Part shown: positions 15,623 through 23,504 of the stretch, piece by piece
How positions within the stretch are numbered: position 1 is the stretch's first letter
Layout: the number at the start of each line of letters is the position of its first letter
Assembly: GCA_035260545.1 (NCBI GenBank)
Contig: DATFUZ010000073.1
Span: forward strand, 1-32,468
Source: DATDDB01 sp035260545
GTDB lineage: Bacteria > Pseudomonadota > Gammaproteobacteria > Burkholderiales > Gallionellaceae
DNA: 32,468 bases
Direction of reading: 5' to 3'
Notes under the pieces: model-generated
What the model saw: only the letters and a program-made list of their open reading frames with translations
Databases searched by the model: none
What the model was told of the DNA's origin: nothing
Position numbers and translations under genes: made by a program

Positions 15623-16039
15623 CTATTCCGGCGCCACCCGGCCGCGCAGTGATTTCACTGCGCCGCGCCGCGCCTTGCCTTCCAGGCGCCGCTGCCGTGC
15701 CGCGTGCGAGGGTTTCGTGGCGACGCGCTTTTTCGGTGTGGCGGCCACGCTCTGCACCAGCGCCTTCAACCGTCGCAGCGCTTCGTCGCGGTTCTTCTCC
15801 TGGTTGCGGAATTCCTGGGCCTTGATGATGATGACGCCGTCCTTGGTGATGCGGTGGTCGCGGAGCTGGAGCAAACGCTGCTTGAATTCTTCAGGCAGCG
15901 ATGAAGCGTGGATGTCGAAACGCAGATGCACTGCGCTCGACACCTTGTTGACGTTCTGGCCACCCGCGCCTTGCGCGCGCACCGCCGTCAGCTCGATCTC
16001 TCTATCCTCGATGACGACATTGTGCGCGACATACAGCAT
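15623..16039 (-). CDS. arfB: Alternative ribosome-rescue factor ArfB (YaeJ)
   Basis: A 138-residue peptidyl-tRNA hydrolase that frees ribosomes stalled on mRNAs lacking a stop codon. The catalytic GGQ is at 26-28 in VRAQGAGGQNVNKVSSAVHLRF, and the C-terminal third is a basic Lys/Arg-rich tail (KPSHAARQRRLEGKARRG) that enters the empty mRNA channel. It has no stop-codon-recognition domain, which separates it from RF1/RF2. Its ATG lies two bases after the prfC stop, so the two are translationally coupled. Confidence 0.94.
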   Translation of the reverse strand: MLYVAHNVVIEDREIELTAVRAQGAGGQNVNKVSSAVHLRFDIHASSLPEEFKQRLLQLRDHRITKDGVIIIKAQEFRNQEKNRDEALRRLKALVQSVAATPKKRVATKPSHAARQRRLEGKARRGAVKSLRGRVAPE

Positions 16040-16041
16040 GG

Positions 16042-17691
16042 CTATAACTTGGCGGCATGCTCGCGCGTGGTATGGAACACCACCTTGGGCCAGCGTTCCT
16101 CGGTGAGCCGCAGATTCACGCTATTTGGCGCGAGATAGGCCAGGTTGCCCGCGGCGTCGATCGCGAGGTTGTGCGACAGCGCTTTTTCGAAATCGGCCAG
16201 GATCTTCTTGTCCTCGCAGGTCACCCAGCGCGCGCTGGTGACGGCCGTGCCCTCGAACACGGCATCCACCCCGTACTCGCCGGCGAGACGGCTGGCCACC
16301 ACGTCGAACTGCAGCATGCCCACCGCGCCCAGGATCAGGTCGCCGCCGTCGATGGGTTTGAACACCTGGACCGCGCCCTCCTCGCCAAGCTGCTGCAGAC
16401 CCTTGTGCAGTTGCTTGACCTTGATCGGGTTCCTGATGCGGACCGAACGGAAGAAATCGGGCGCGAAATACGGTATGCCGGTGAACTGCAGCATCTCGCC
16501 TTCCGAGAAACTATCGCCGATCTGCATGTTGCCGTGATTGGGCAGGCCAATGATATCGCCGGCGTAGGCCTCTTCCAGCTGTTCGCGGCTGGAGGCCATG
16601 AAGGTGACCACGCTGGAGACCTTGATCTCGCGGCTGATGCGCAAGTGCTTGATCTTCATGCCGCGCTCGAAATGGCCGGAGCATACGCGCAGGAAGGCAA
16701 TACGGTCGCGGTGCGCGGGGTCCATGTTGGCCTGGATTTTGAACACGAAGCCGGAGAACGGCTGCTCGGTCGGGTTCACGCTGCGCACGGTGGCGTCGCG
16801 CGCACGCGGCGCCGGCGCCCACTCCAGCAGCGCATTGAGGATCTCACGCACGCCGAAATTGTTGATTGCCGAGCCGAAGAACACCGGCGTCTGCTTCCCG
16901 GCCAGGAAAGCCTGCAGGTCAAAGGGGTGAGATGCGCCGTGCACCAGTTCCACCTCGGCCCTGAGCTGCCCGATCTCCAGCGGAAACATCTCGTCCAGGC
17001 GCGGATTATCTATCCCCTTGATCACTTCGAACTCCTGGTCGGCGCGTTCGCCGCCCGCGGCGAACAGCAGGATCTCGTCGCGCATCAGGTGGTACACGCC
17101 GCGGAAGGTCTTGCCCATGCCGATAGGCCACGTCACCGGGGCGCACTGTATCTTGAGCACCGACTCGACCTCGTCCAGCAACTCCAGGGAGTCGCGCACC
17201 TCGCGGTCCATCTTGTTCATGAAGGTGAGAATCGGCGTATCGCGCATGCGACACACGTCCAGCAGCTTGATGGTCTGGGCTTCCACACCCTTGGCTGCGT
17301 CGATCACCATCAGCGCCGAGTCCACCGCCGTAAGGACGCGGTAGGTGTCCTCGGAGAAATCCTGGTGACCCGGAGTGTCGAGCAGGTTGACGACATGGTC
17401 GCGGTATTCGAACTGCATCACCGAACTGGCGACCGAAATGCCGCGCTGCTTCTCGATCTCCATCCAGTCGGAGGTGGCGTGGCGCCCGCTCTTGCGCGCC
17501 TTCACTGTACCGGCGAGCTGGATCGCGCCCGAAAACAGCAGCAGTTTCTCGGTGAGCGTGGTCTTGCCAGCGTCGGGGTGGGAGATGATGCCAAAGGTGC
17601 GGCGGCGCGCCACTTCGCGCGCAATCTGCGCGCCTGACGCGGCGCCGGAGGCTGGTGCGGGGCTGGCAGTTTGTCCGGTATCGTCTGACAT
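16042..17691 (-). CDS. prfC: Peptide chain release factor 3 (RF3)
   Basis: A 549-residue translational GTPase that removes RF1/RF2 from the ribosome after termination. G1 is SHPDAGKTT (37-45), G2 region KQRGISVASS, G3 DTPGHQDF, G4 NKMDR; domain II and the RF3-specific C-terminal domain follow, ending PNSVNLRLTEERWP. ATG 17691 is the only sensible start; it leaves an N-terminal Ala/Ser-rich extension of roughly 15 residues relative to E. coli RF3. No strong Shine-Dalgarno is visible. It forms a two-gene unit with arfB. Confidence 0.96.
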   Translation of the reverse strand: MSDDTGQTASPAPASGAASGAQIAREVARRRTFGIISHPDAGKTTLTEKLLLFSGAIQLAGTVKARKSGRHATSDWMEIEKQRGISVASSVMQFEYRDHVVNLLDTPGHQDFSEDTYRVLTAVDSALMVIDAAKGVEAQTIKLLDVCRMRDTPILTFMNKMDREVRDSLELLDEVESVLKIQCAPVTWPIGMGKTFRGVYHLMRDEILLFAAGGERADQEFEVIKGIDNPRLDEMFPLEIGQLRAEVELVHGASHPFDLQAFLAGKQTPVFFGSAINNFGVREILNALLEWAPAPRARDATVRSVNPTEQPFSGFVFKIQANMDPAHRDRIAFLRVCSGHFERGMKIKHLRISREIKVSSVVTFMASSREQLEEAYAGDIIGLPNHGNMQIGDSFSEGEMLQFTGIPYFAPDFFRSVRIRNPIKVKQLHKGLQQLGEEGAVQVFKPIDGGDLILGAVGMLQFDVVASRLAGEYGVDAVFEGTAVTSARWVTCEDKKILADFEKALSHNLAIDAAGNLAYLAPNSVNLRLTEERWPKVVFHTTREHAAKL

Positions 17692-17884
17692 AATGGTGCG
17701 AAATTCGTGAAAAGTCCGCAAGTCTAAAGCTTATAGGGGGGAATGTCTAACCTTCCCGAGCAGTCCCGGGGCGGCCGCCTGTCGCAAAACTGCAACCCTG
17801 CACGCCGCCCTCGCAAAATATGCCTTACTTTCCTCGCGCCCGCCCATACAATCTAGCCTGTTCACCCCGAAAAGGAGCAATGCA

Positions 17885-18040
17885 ATGCGTATCACAAGAA
17901 GCCTGGGTATGTTGCTGCTGGCAGTCTGGCTCATCATCAATGGACTGGCGCACTTCATCCATCTGCATTTTTCCGGCATGGGCCTGATCATGGACGGCTT
18001 GTCGGTCGCCGCCGGCGTGCTGCTCATTCTTGGACTCTGA
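17885..18040 (+). CDS. 51-residue small membrane protein
   Basis: A short gene with a proper ribosome site: AAGGAG ends seven bases before ATG 17885. The product begins MRITRSLGMLLLAVWLI and has two hydrophobic segments (about 7-22 and 33-50) separated by a short loop with three histidines (HFIHLH), so it is probably a small integral membrane protein. Similar 50-residue proteins occur in other proteobacteria, to my recollection without known function. The hydrolase gene follows 13 bases after its stop. A weak -10-like TACAAT lies at 17847-17852; no good -35 is seen. Confidence 0.72.
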   Translation: MRITRSLGMLLLAVWLIINGLAHFIHLHFSGMGLIMDGLSVAAGVLLILGL

Positions 18041-18053
18041 GCCCGCCTGCCCC

Positions 18054-18665
18054 ATGACACGTGCGCTGGCCTGCCTGCTGCTCCCGTTCGCGTGCGCCGC
18101 GCAGGCCTGGGCCTATACCCCGAAAGAAGGCGACCTCCTGTTCCAGACCTCGCGTTCGGCGCAGAGCGTTGCGATCCAGAAGGCTACGCACTCCCCCTAC
18201 AGCCATGTCGGCATGTTGCTGTTCCATAAGGGCCGGCCCTTCGTCTTCGAGGCCGTGGGACCGGTGAAATTCACTCCCGTGGCCAAGTGGGAAGCGCGCG
18301 GCAAAAACGGGCGATATGTCGCCAAACGCGCACGAAAACCGCTGCCGCCCGCCGCCATCGCCACCTTACACCGCCTCGCGGCGCGTTACGCGGGCAAGCC
18401 CTACGACTTCACATTCGAATGGTCGGACCGGCGCATGTACTGCTCGGAACTGGTGTGGAAGCTGTACAAGGGTGCGGGCATCACCCTGGCGCCGCTGGCC
18501 AGGCTGGGCAGCTTCGACCTGAGTGATCCGGTGGTCAGAAAAATAATGAAGCAGCGCTATGGCAGCCACGTGCCGCTTGATGAGCCGGTCATCGCGCCGT
18601 CCGCGCTGTTCGACTCCCCGTTGCTGATCACGGTCGCAGACGGCCGCGCGCCCAACGCCAGGTAG
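18054..18665 (+). CDS. YiiX/YebB-like NlpC/P60-superfamily cysteine hydrolase
   Basis: A 203-residue protein from ATG 18054 with a signal peptide (ALACLLLPFACAAQAWA). The permuted papain-like fold is shown by EGDLLFQTS near the mature start, the catalytic His in SPYSHVGMLL and the catalytic Cys in MYCSELVWK. Relatives cleave peptide, ester or amide bonds in the envelope; the substrate is unknown. It should act in the periplasm or be membrane-associated. It is cotranscribed with the 51-residue membrane protein. Confidence 0.88.
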   Translation: MTRALACLLLPFACAAQAWAYTPKEGDLLFQTSRSAQSVAIQKATHSPYSHVGMLLFHKGRPFVFEAVGPVKFTPVAKWEARGKNGRYVAKRARKPLPPAAIATLHRLAARYAGKPYDFTFEWSDRRMYCSELVWKLYKGAGITLAPLARLGSFDLSDPVVRKIMKQRYGSHVPLDEPVIAPSALFDSPLLITVADGRAPNAR

Positions 18666-18699
18666 TTTTCACTCCCGTTTTCCGCAAGACAATGAATGC

Positions 18700-18727
18700 T
18701 TGACATCCAGCCCGCAACCGTTATATT
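18700..18727 (+). promoter_or_regulatory. Sigma-70 promoter of the ArsR-SRPBCC operon
   Basis: A perfect TTGACA (18700-18705), a 16-base spacer, and TATATT (18722-18727) lie upstream of the regulator gene. The expected transcription start is near 18734, about 30 bases before ATG 18766. Confidence 0.75.
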
Positions 18728-18736
18728 TTACCAGTT

Positions 18737-18748
18737 AGTTAATTAACT
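18737..18748. promoter_or_regulatory. Palindromic operator candidate (AGTTAATTAACT)
   Basis: A perfect 12-bp palindrome lies just downstream of the -10 box, at about +4 to +15, between promoter and regulator gene. The position suits autorepression by the ArsR protein, which would block promoter clearance. This is inferred from placement. Confidence 0.55.
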
Positions 18749-18765
18749 TGAAGGTTATTCATATA

Positions 18766-19155
18766 ATGTCACCTGACCGGCTTGATGCAACCTTCTCGGC
18801 GCTTGCCGACCCCACGCGCCGCGCCATCCTGGTGCGCCTGGCGCTGGGCGAAACCTCGGTGGCCGAGCTGGCGGCCCCGTTTCCCATCAGCGCGCCCGCC
18901 ATCACCAAGCATCTCAAGGTGCTGGAAAACGCGGGACTGATTTCCCGCGGCCGCCATGCGCAATGGCGCCCCTGCCGCCTGGAGGCCGCCCCGCTGCAGG
19001 AAGCGGCCGATTTCATCGAGCAATACCGCCAGTTCTGGGAGCAGAGCTTCGACCGCCTGGATGCCTACCTGCAAACGCTGCAGTCCTCGCAAGACCAATC
19101 GAAAAAGGAGAAGAAGAATGGACATGGAAAGACAAAGCGCAGCGGCAACCGCTGA
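18766..19155 (+). CDS. ArsR/SmtB-family winged-helix regulator
   Basis: A 129-residue protein from ATG 18766 (an upstream TTG at 18748 overlaps the operator). The N-terminal winged helix is classic ArsR: LDATFSALADPTRRAILVRLALGE, then recognition helix SAPAITKHLKVLENAGLI and wing RGRHAQWRP. The cysteine pairs of metal-sensing ArsR members are absent, as usual for those paired with SRPBCC proteins. The C-terminus is Lys-rich because it reads through the ribosome site of the next gene. It overlaps the AHSA1 gene by 38 bases and probably represses the operon. Confidence 0.92.
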   Translation: MSPDRLDATFSALADPTRRAILVRLALGETSVAELAAPFPISAPAITKHLKVLENAGLISRGRHAQWRPCRLEAAPLQEAADFIEQYRQFWEQSFDRLDAYLQTLQSSQDQSKKEKKNGHGKTKRSGNR

Positions 19156-19600
19156 GCGGGAGATCGTCGTCTCGCGCATTTTCGACGCCCCGCGCGAATT
19201 GGTATGGGAAGCGTGGACCGATCCGCGCCACGTCGTGCACTGGTGGGGACCGAACGGATTCTCCACCACCATAGAAGAAATGGACGTAAGGCCCGGCGGG
19301 CTATGGAAGCTCGTCATGCACGGCCCCGATGGCACGGACTACCCGAACAGGAGTGTATTCACCGAAGTGGTGAAACCCGAGCGTATCTGCTTTTGCCACG
19401 GCGGCAGCCGCAAGGGCGACCCGGAGACACAGTTCGAGGCGACCTGGACATTCGATGACGTGGACGGAAAAACCCGGCTGACCATACGCATGGTGTTCCC
19501 GACCGCCGCGGATTGCGAACGGGTGGTCAGGGATTATGGCGCACTGGAAGGCGCGAAGCAGACCCTGGAGCGTCTGGCCGTCCACCTGCAGGCGCCCTGA
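19118..19600 (+). CDS. SRPBCC (AHSA1-type) domain protein
   Basis: A 160-residue protein from ATG 19118, seven bases after AAGGAG, inside the 3' end of the regulator gene. The START/Bet v1-like fold is recognisable from IVVSRIFDAPRELVWEAWTDP, VVHWWGPNGFSTT, EMDVRPGG, and the C-terminal helix GALEGAKQTLERLAVHL. These proteins have a hydrophobic cavity and may bind a small ligand; AHSA1-like domains in bacteria have no settled role. The tight pair with ArsR suggests ligand-dependent expression. Confidence 0.92.
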   Translation: MDMERQSAAATAEREIVVSRIFDAPRELVWEAWTDPRHVVHWWGPNGFSTTIEEMDVRPGGLWKLVMHGPDGTDYPNRSVFTEVVKPERICFCHGGSRKGDPETQFEATWTFDDVDGKTRLTIRMVFPTAADCERVVRDYGALEGAKQTLERLAVHLQAP

Positions 19601-19643
19601 AGCGTGGCAGCTCTCGCGCGGTCATCACGCACGGGATGAGTAC

Positions 19644-19663
19644 GCCGGGCGGCGTCGCCCGGC
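19644..19663. terminator. Perfect hairpin between convergent genes
   Basis: GCCGGGCG (19644-19651) and CGCCCGGC (19656-19663) form an 8-bp all-GC stem with a GCGT loop between the convergent AHSA1 and ACT-protein genes. It could stop or protect both transcripts. No T-run is seen on either strand. Confidence 0.45.
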
Positions 19664-19664
19664 C

Positions 19665-20207
19665 TCAGCGCGCGGGCTCGAATATTGCGTCCAGGTTCAG
19701 GTCGTCGCAGTAATCCAGGAAATCGCCGCGCAGGGTGGGAATGTGCGTGTCCGCCGGCACGCCGACGGTCATGTTGACGGAAAACATCGGCGTCCCGGTG
19801 TGGGGCGCGGGGTAGGTGCTGGTGTGCATTTCTTCGATGTTGATGTCCTGGCGGGAGAAGAATGCCGCCAGGTCGCGCACGATGCCGGGATGATCCATGG
19901 AGACGACTTCCACGCTGTAGGGCACGGCGGCCGTCGAATGTTTGCGCTTGTGGGTGCGCTCGTGGATGATGGTCAGCCCCAGGTGCTCGCCCAGCGGGCC
20001 GATCTGGCTTTCCAACTTGGACAGCGCATTCCAGGGCCCCGCCACCAGCATGATGATGGCGAACTTGCCGCCCAGCACAGTCATGCGGCTTTCCTCGATG
20101 TTGCAGCCGCTCTCGGCGATGCGCGCGGAAAGACGGTCGACCAGGCCGACGCGATCGTCCCCCGACGCGGTGATGACGAGGTAGCTGTTCTGGTTGTCTG
20201 TGGTCAT
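19665..20207 (-). CDS. gcvR: Glycine cleavage system transcriptional repressor-like protein (two ACT domains)
   Basis: A 180-residue protein from ATG 20207. Two ACT domains are visible: YLVITASGDDRVGLVDRLSARIAESGCNIEESRM and YSVEVVSMDHPGIVRDLAAFFSRQDINIEEMHT. The length and layout match GcvR, which in E. coli binds GcvA and represses gcvTHP when glycine is low. No gcvA or gcv structural gene is in the window, so the partner is unconfirmed. A TACAAT -10 box on the minus strand (20244-20249) lies right after a 7-bp hairpin (20251-20257 with 20270-20276). Confidence 0.8.
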   Translation of the reverse strand: MTTDNQNSYLVITASGDDRVGLVDRLSARIAESGCNIEESRMTVLGGKFAIIMLVAGPWNALSKLESQIGPLGEHLGLTIIHERTHKRKHSTAAVPYSVEVVSMDHPGIVRDLAAFFSRQDINIEEMHTSTYPAPHTGTPMFSVNMTVGVPADTHIPTLRGDFLDYCDDLNLDAIFEPAR

Positions 20208-20285
20208 GGTGTCGCTGGTTTCCGCTGTATGTGCGCAGCGGCTATTGTAACCCAGCGGGCGGCTCACCGCGCTGGGCGACCGGGC

Positions 20286-20675
20286 TCAGGCGACATCTCC
20301 GTCCACATAAAACCAGCGCCCGGCTTCGCGCACGAAGCGGCTGGTCTCATGCAGCCGGTGCGCCCGCCCCTGCACCTTGTGGCGCGCTACGAATTCCACG
20401 ATGGCACGGTCTGCGTCCCGCTGCTCGTGACGCCTGACCTCCAGCCCCAGCCACTTGGCCGGAATGTCCTCCGCCAGCCCCAGGCTAAGCGGCCGGGTGG
20501 AGGCATGCCAGGTGGCCAGCAGATAGTCTTCCCGCCCCAGGGTATAGGCGGTGTAGCGCGAACGCATCAGCGCTTCTGCCGTGGGCGCGTGCTCGCCACT
20601 GTCGAGGTAGCGCCCGCAGCACCCGGTATATGCTTTGCCGCTGCCGCAGGCGCAGGCATTACTCAGCCTGGCCAT
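20286..20675 (-). CDS. YchJ-family SEC-C motif protein
   Basis: A 129-residue protein. The N-terminal zinc-binding SEC-C-like motif is CACGSGKAYTGCCGRYLD (residues 8-25), followed by the YchJ domain with LMRSRYTAYTLGREDYLLATW and RFVREAGRWFYVDGD. The YchJ fold is NTF2-like; its function is unknown, with a role near translation or protein quality control sometimes proposed because of the SEC-C motif. Its start overlaps the 3' end of srkA by 13 bases. Confidence 0.92.
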   Translation of the reverse strand: MARLSNACACGSGKAYTGCCGRYLDSGEHAPTAEALMRSRYTAYTLGREDYLLATWHASTRPLSLGLAEDIPAKWLGLEVRRHEQRDADRAIVEFVARHKVQGRAHRLHETSRFVREAGRWFYVDGDVA

Positions 20676-21652
20676 AGCGGAGGCTCGTCCATCGCCGCGA
20701 CCTGCTCGCGCAATTCGAGGATGCGGTCCTGCCAGTACTGCTGGGTATTGAACCAGGGGAAGGCCTGCTTGAAGGCGGGGTCGTCCCAGCGCTGCGCTAG
20801 CCAGGCAGAATAGTGAATCAGACGCAGGGTGCGCAGAGCTTCGATGAGGTGCAGTTCGCGCGCATCGAATTCGTGGAAATCCTCGTAGCCCGCCAGCACG
20901 CAGGCCAACTGGCGCACGCGGTCCTCGCGCTCACCGGAGAGCAGCATCCACAGATCCTGGACGGCAGGCCCCATGCGGCTGTCGTCGAAATCGACGAAGT
21001 GCGGACCATCGTCGGTCCATAGCACGTTGCCGCCATGGCAGTCGCCGTGCAGGCGGATGCTGCGCACCTCGCCGGCACGCGCCAAGCAGTGGCGCACGCC
21101 CTCGAGCGCCTGCTGCGACACGCTGCCATAGGCGGCGAGAATGTCCTGCGGAATGAAGCCGTGCGCGAGCAGATACTCGCGCGGCCGCACGCCGAAGCTT
21201 TCGATGTCCAGCGTCGGCCTGTGTTCGAAATCGCGGAGGGCGCCGACGGCGTGGATGCGGCCCATGAAACGGCCCATCCATTCCAGGGTGTCGGGATCGT
21301 CGAGTTCCGGCGCCCGCCCGCCCTGCCGCGGGAAAGCGGCGAAACGGAAACCCCCGGCATGATGCAGCGTCCTGCCCTGCCATTCCAGCGCGGGCACTAC
21401 CGGAATCTCGCGCTCCGCAAGATCGCGCACAAAAGCGTGCTCTTCGAGTATGGCCGCATCCGTCCAGCGGCCGGAACGATAGAACTTGGCCACGATGGGC
21501 GCGCCCTCCTCGATGCCGACCTGATAGACGCGGTTCTCGTAGCTGTTGAGGGCCAGCAGGCGCCCGTCGCAGCGCAGGCCCAGGCCCTCCAGCGCGAGGA
21601 GCACGGCGTCCGGCGTCAACGCGGCGTAGCTGTGTTCTGTCTTTGGCTCCAC
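20663..21652 (-). CDS. srkA: Stress response Ser/Thr kinase SrkA (YihE)
   Basis: A 329-residue kinase of the APH/ChoK-like superfamily, started at GTG 21652 (no better in-frame ATG nearby). Nucleotide-binding K56 lies in VAKFYRSGRW; the catalytic loop LHGDCHGGNVLW has D204 and N209; metal-binding FVDFDDS has D221 and D223. Length and motifs match E. coli SrkA, which protects cells from stress-induced death by countering MazEF-type signalling. It follows rhlE by 15 bases, so rhlE-srkA-ychJ is an operon. Confidence 0.92.
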   Translation of the reverse strand: MEPKTEHSYAALTPDAVLLALEGLGLRCDGRLLALNSYENRVYQVGIEEGAPIVAKFYRSGRWTDAAILEEHAFVRDLAEREIPVVPALEWQGRTLHHAGGFRFAAFPRQGGRAPELDDPDTLEWMGRFMGRIHAVGALRDFEHRPTLDIESFGVRPREYLLAHGFIPQDILAAYGSVSQQALEGVRHCLARAGEVRSIRLHGDCHGGNVLWTDDGPHFVDFDDSRMGPAVQDLWMLLSGEREDRVRQLACVLAGYEDFHEFDARELHLIEALRTLRLIHYSAWLAQRWDDPAFKQAFPWFNTQQYWQDRILELREQVAAMDEPPLWPG

Positions 21653-21667
21653 TCAGCGCCCGCCCTG

Positions 21668-23170
21668 TTACCGGCCCCGCCCGCCGGCGCGCAACAGTGC
21701 CGGGACCGCTGGTCGCCCGTAGCCTTGCGCCGCCGGTTTGCCGCCACCAGGTTTGCCCTGCGCTGGTTTGTTGCCGGCAGGTTTGGTGGCAGCCGATTTG
21801 TTGCCAGCCGGTTTGTTGCCAGAATTCGGCGCCGGCTGACCACGCCCAGAAACAGCGCGGCCGCTCTTGGCGGGCTGCTTTTGATCGCGTGGTTGCGAGT
21901 GGGCGGAGGTCTGCTTTTGTCCCCCAGCCGCTCCGCGCGCGCCGCTGCGCCCCTGCCCGTTGCCACGCCCTTGCCCGCTGCCGCGATTCTGCCCGTTGGC
22001 AATCGGCTCGGCCTTGATGGTCGGGTCGGGCTCGAAACCGGGCACCTGCACCACCGGGATTTCGCGCTTGATCAGGCGCTCGATGTCGCGCAGCAGCTTG
22101 TGCTCGTCCACACACACCAGCGAACTGGCTTCGCCTTCGCTGCCCGCCCGGCCGGTACGGCCAATGCGGTGCACGTAGTCTTCCGGCACGTTGGGCAGCT
22201 CGTAGTTCACCACATGCGGCAGTTCGGTGATGTCGATGCCGCGCGCGGCAATGTCGGTGGCGACGAGCACCTGCAGTTTGCCGCTCTTGAATTCGGCCAG
22301 CGCCCGGGTCCGTGCGCCTTGGCTCTTGTTCCCGTGTATGGCCAGCGCCGGTATGCCATCCTTCCCGAGCTGTTCGGCCAGACGGTTGGCGCCGTGCTTG
22401 GTGCGGGTGAAGACCAGCACCTGGAACCAGTTGTGTTCCTTGATGAGGTGCGCGAGCAGGGCACGCTTTTTCTCGCGATCCACCGGGTAGACGCGCTGCT
22501 CCACCAGTTCGTTGGCGGCATTGCGCCGTGCGACCTCGACCATCGCCGGCTTGTTCAGCAGGTTGTCGGCCAGCGCCTTGATCTCATCGGAAAAGGTCGC
22601 GGAGAACAGCAGGTTCTGGCGCTGTTTGGGCAGCAGGGCGAGGATCTTCTTGATGTCGCGGATGAAGCCCATGTCCAGCATGCGATCGGCCTCGTCCAGC
22701 ACCAGGATTTCGACGTGCGACAGGTCAACGGTCTTCTGTCCCACATGGTCCAGCAGGCGCCCGGGTGTCGCCACGAGGATGTCCACCCCGCTGCGCAACT
22801 GCTGGATCTGCGGATTGATACTGACACCGCCGAACATCATCATGGATTTGAGCGGCACGTACTTGCCGTACTCGCGCACGCTTTCCTCCACCTGCGCAGC
22901 CAGTTCGCGCGTAGGAACCAGCACCAGCGCGCGGACATGCGCCTTGCCCTTGGCCAGGCTACCGTTGAGCGGACTGGCGGAAAGGCGCTGCAGGATGGGC
23001 AGGGTAAAGCCCGCCGTCTTGCCGGTGCCGGTCTGTGCGCCGGCGAGAAGATCGCCTCCCTCGAGAACAACAGGTATGGCCTGCGCCTGGATGGGCGTGG
23101 GTTGGGTATAGCCACGCTCGGAAACGGCGCGGGCAATGGCCTCGGACAGGCCAAGCGCTGCAAATGACAT
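21668..23170 (-). CDS. rhlE: DEAD-box RNA helicase RhlE
   Basis: A 500-residue helicase from ATG 23170, with AAGGTGG just upstream (an upstream in-frame GTG lies within that site). Motifs in order: Q motif (TQPTPIQAQ), AQTGTGKT (45-52), PTREL, TPGR, DEAD (159-162), SAT (190-192), TDIAARGID and HRIGRTGR (334-341). After about residue 385 the tail is disordered: GQ/RG-rich, then Lys-Pro-Ala-Gly-Asn repeats (GNKPAGNK, ATKPAGNKPA, GKPGGGKPA) to an Arg-rich end. It remodels rRNA or mRNA, probably in ribosome assembly or cold adaptation. Confidence 0.95.
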   Translation of the reverse strand: MSFAALGLSEAIARAVSERGYTQPTPIQAQAIPVVLEGGDLLAGAQTGTGKTAGFTLPILQRLSASPLNGSLAKGKAHVRALVLVPTRELAAQVEESVREYGKYVPLKSMMMFGGVSINPQIQQLRSGVDILVATPGRLLDHVGQKTVDLSHVEILVLDEADRMLDMGFIRDIKKILALLPKQRQNLLFSATFSDEIKALADNLLNKPAMVEVARRNAANELVEQRVYPVDREKKRALLAHLIKEHNWFQVLVFTRTKHGANRLAEQLGKDGIPALAIHGNKSQGARTRALAEFKSGKLQVLVATDIAARGIDITELPHVVNYELPNVPEDYVHRIGRTGRAGSEGEASSLVCVDEHKLLRDIERLIKREIPVVQVPGFEPDPTIKAEPIANGQNRGSGQGRGNGQGRSGARGAAGGQKQTSAHSQPRDQKQPAKSGRAVSGRGQPAPNSGNKPAGNKSAATKPAGNKPAQGKPGGGKPAAQGYGRPAVPALLRAGGRGR

Positions 23171-23292
23171 AGATACCACCTTGTATTACATCGGCCTGCC
23201 GCCCGTGGGGCGCCAGTCTTAGGCTGAAGTAGGATTGAACTGCAAGCCGGAATCGGCGGCGGCAACAAGACTGAAACGATGCCGAGGCGCGC

Positions 23293-23301
23293 AGTGTAAC
23301 A
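23293..23301 (-). promoter_or_regulatory. Extended -10 promoter candidate for rhlE
   Basis: On the minus strand TG-T-TACACT is an extended -10 element; I see no good -35. It would give a leader of about 115 bases before ATG 23170. The interval 23171-23371 has no gene I can support. The rest of the 460-base gap to ychF is the two repeats listed separately. Confidence 0.4.
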
Positions 23302-23371
23302 GAATATGCGAAAGGCCGTGGCCATCTCTGTGGCGCGGCAAATGTTTTAGCAGCGCCAATAGAAGAATCCA

Positions 23372-23491
23372 GCCGGGCTCCGCTATGGAATGCGGTGAGC
23401 GATGGCAGCGCAAGGCTTGCAACCGCGAGGAAGCGGAGTGTACGGGCTGGTACATGAGCATTCCGCGCGTTTGCGCAACGCCGCGATGCCG
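23372..23491. repeat. Tandem hairpin repeat, copy 1
   Basis: A 120-base unit, 114 of 120 bases identical to copy 2 by hand alignment, with a 133-base offset. The centre is an inverted pair GTGTAC-GGGCTG-GTACAT; GCGGA and TCCGC flank it, and outer arms (GGCAGCGCAAGGC...GCAAC.CGCG against CGCG.GTTTGCGCAACGC.GCGATGCC) also pair, so the whole unit can fold as one long imperfect stem-loop. It is not coding in any conserved sense. Confidence 0.85.
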
Positions 23492-23504
23492 GTCACGGAA
23501 CCCT

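Noticed and set aside
21035..23167. A 710-codon open frame on the plus strand opposite srkA and rhlE, and similar long antisense frames (7876-9633, 11230-12348, 16057-17637)
   Set aside because: They mirror the codon periodicity of GC-rich genes on the other strand, have no recognisable domains, and the sense genes are certain.
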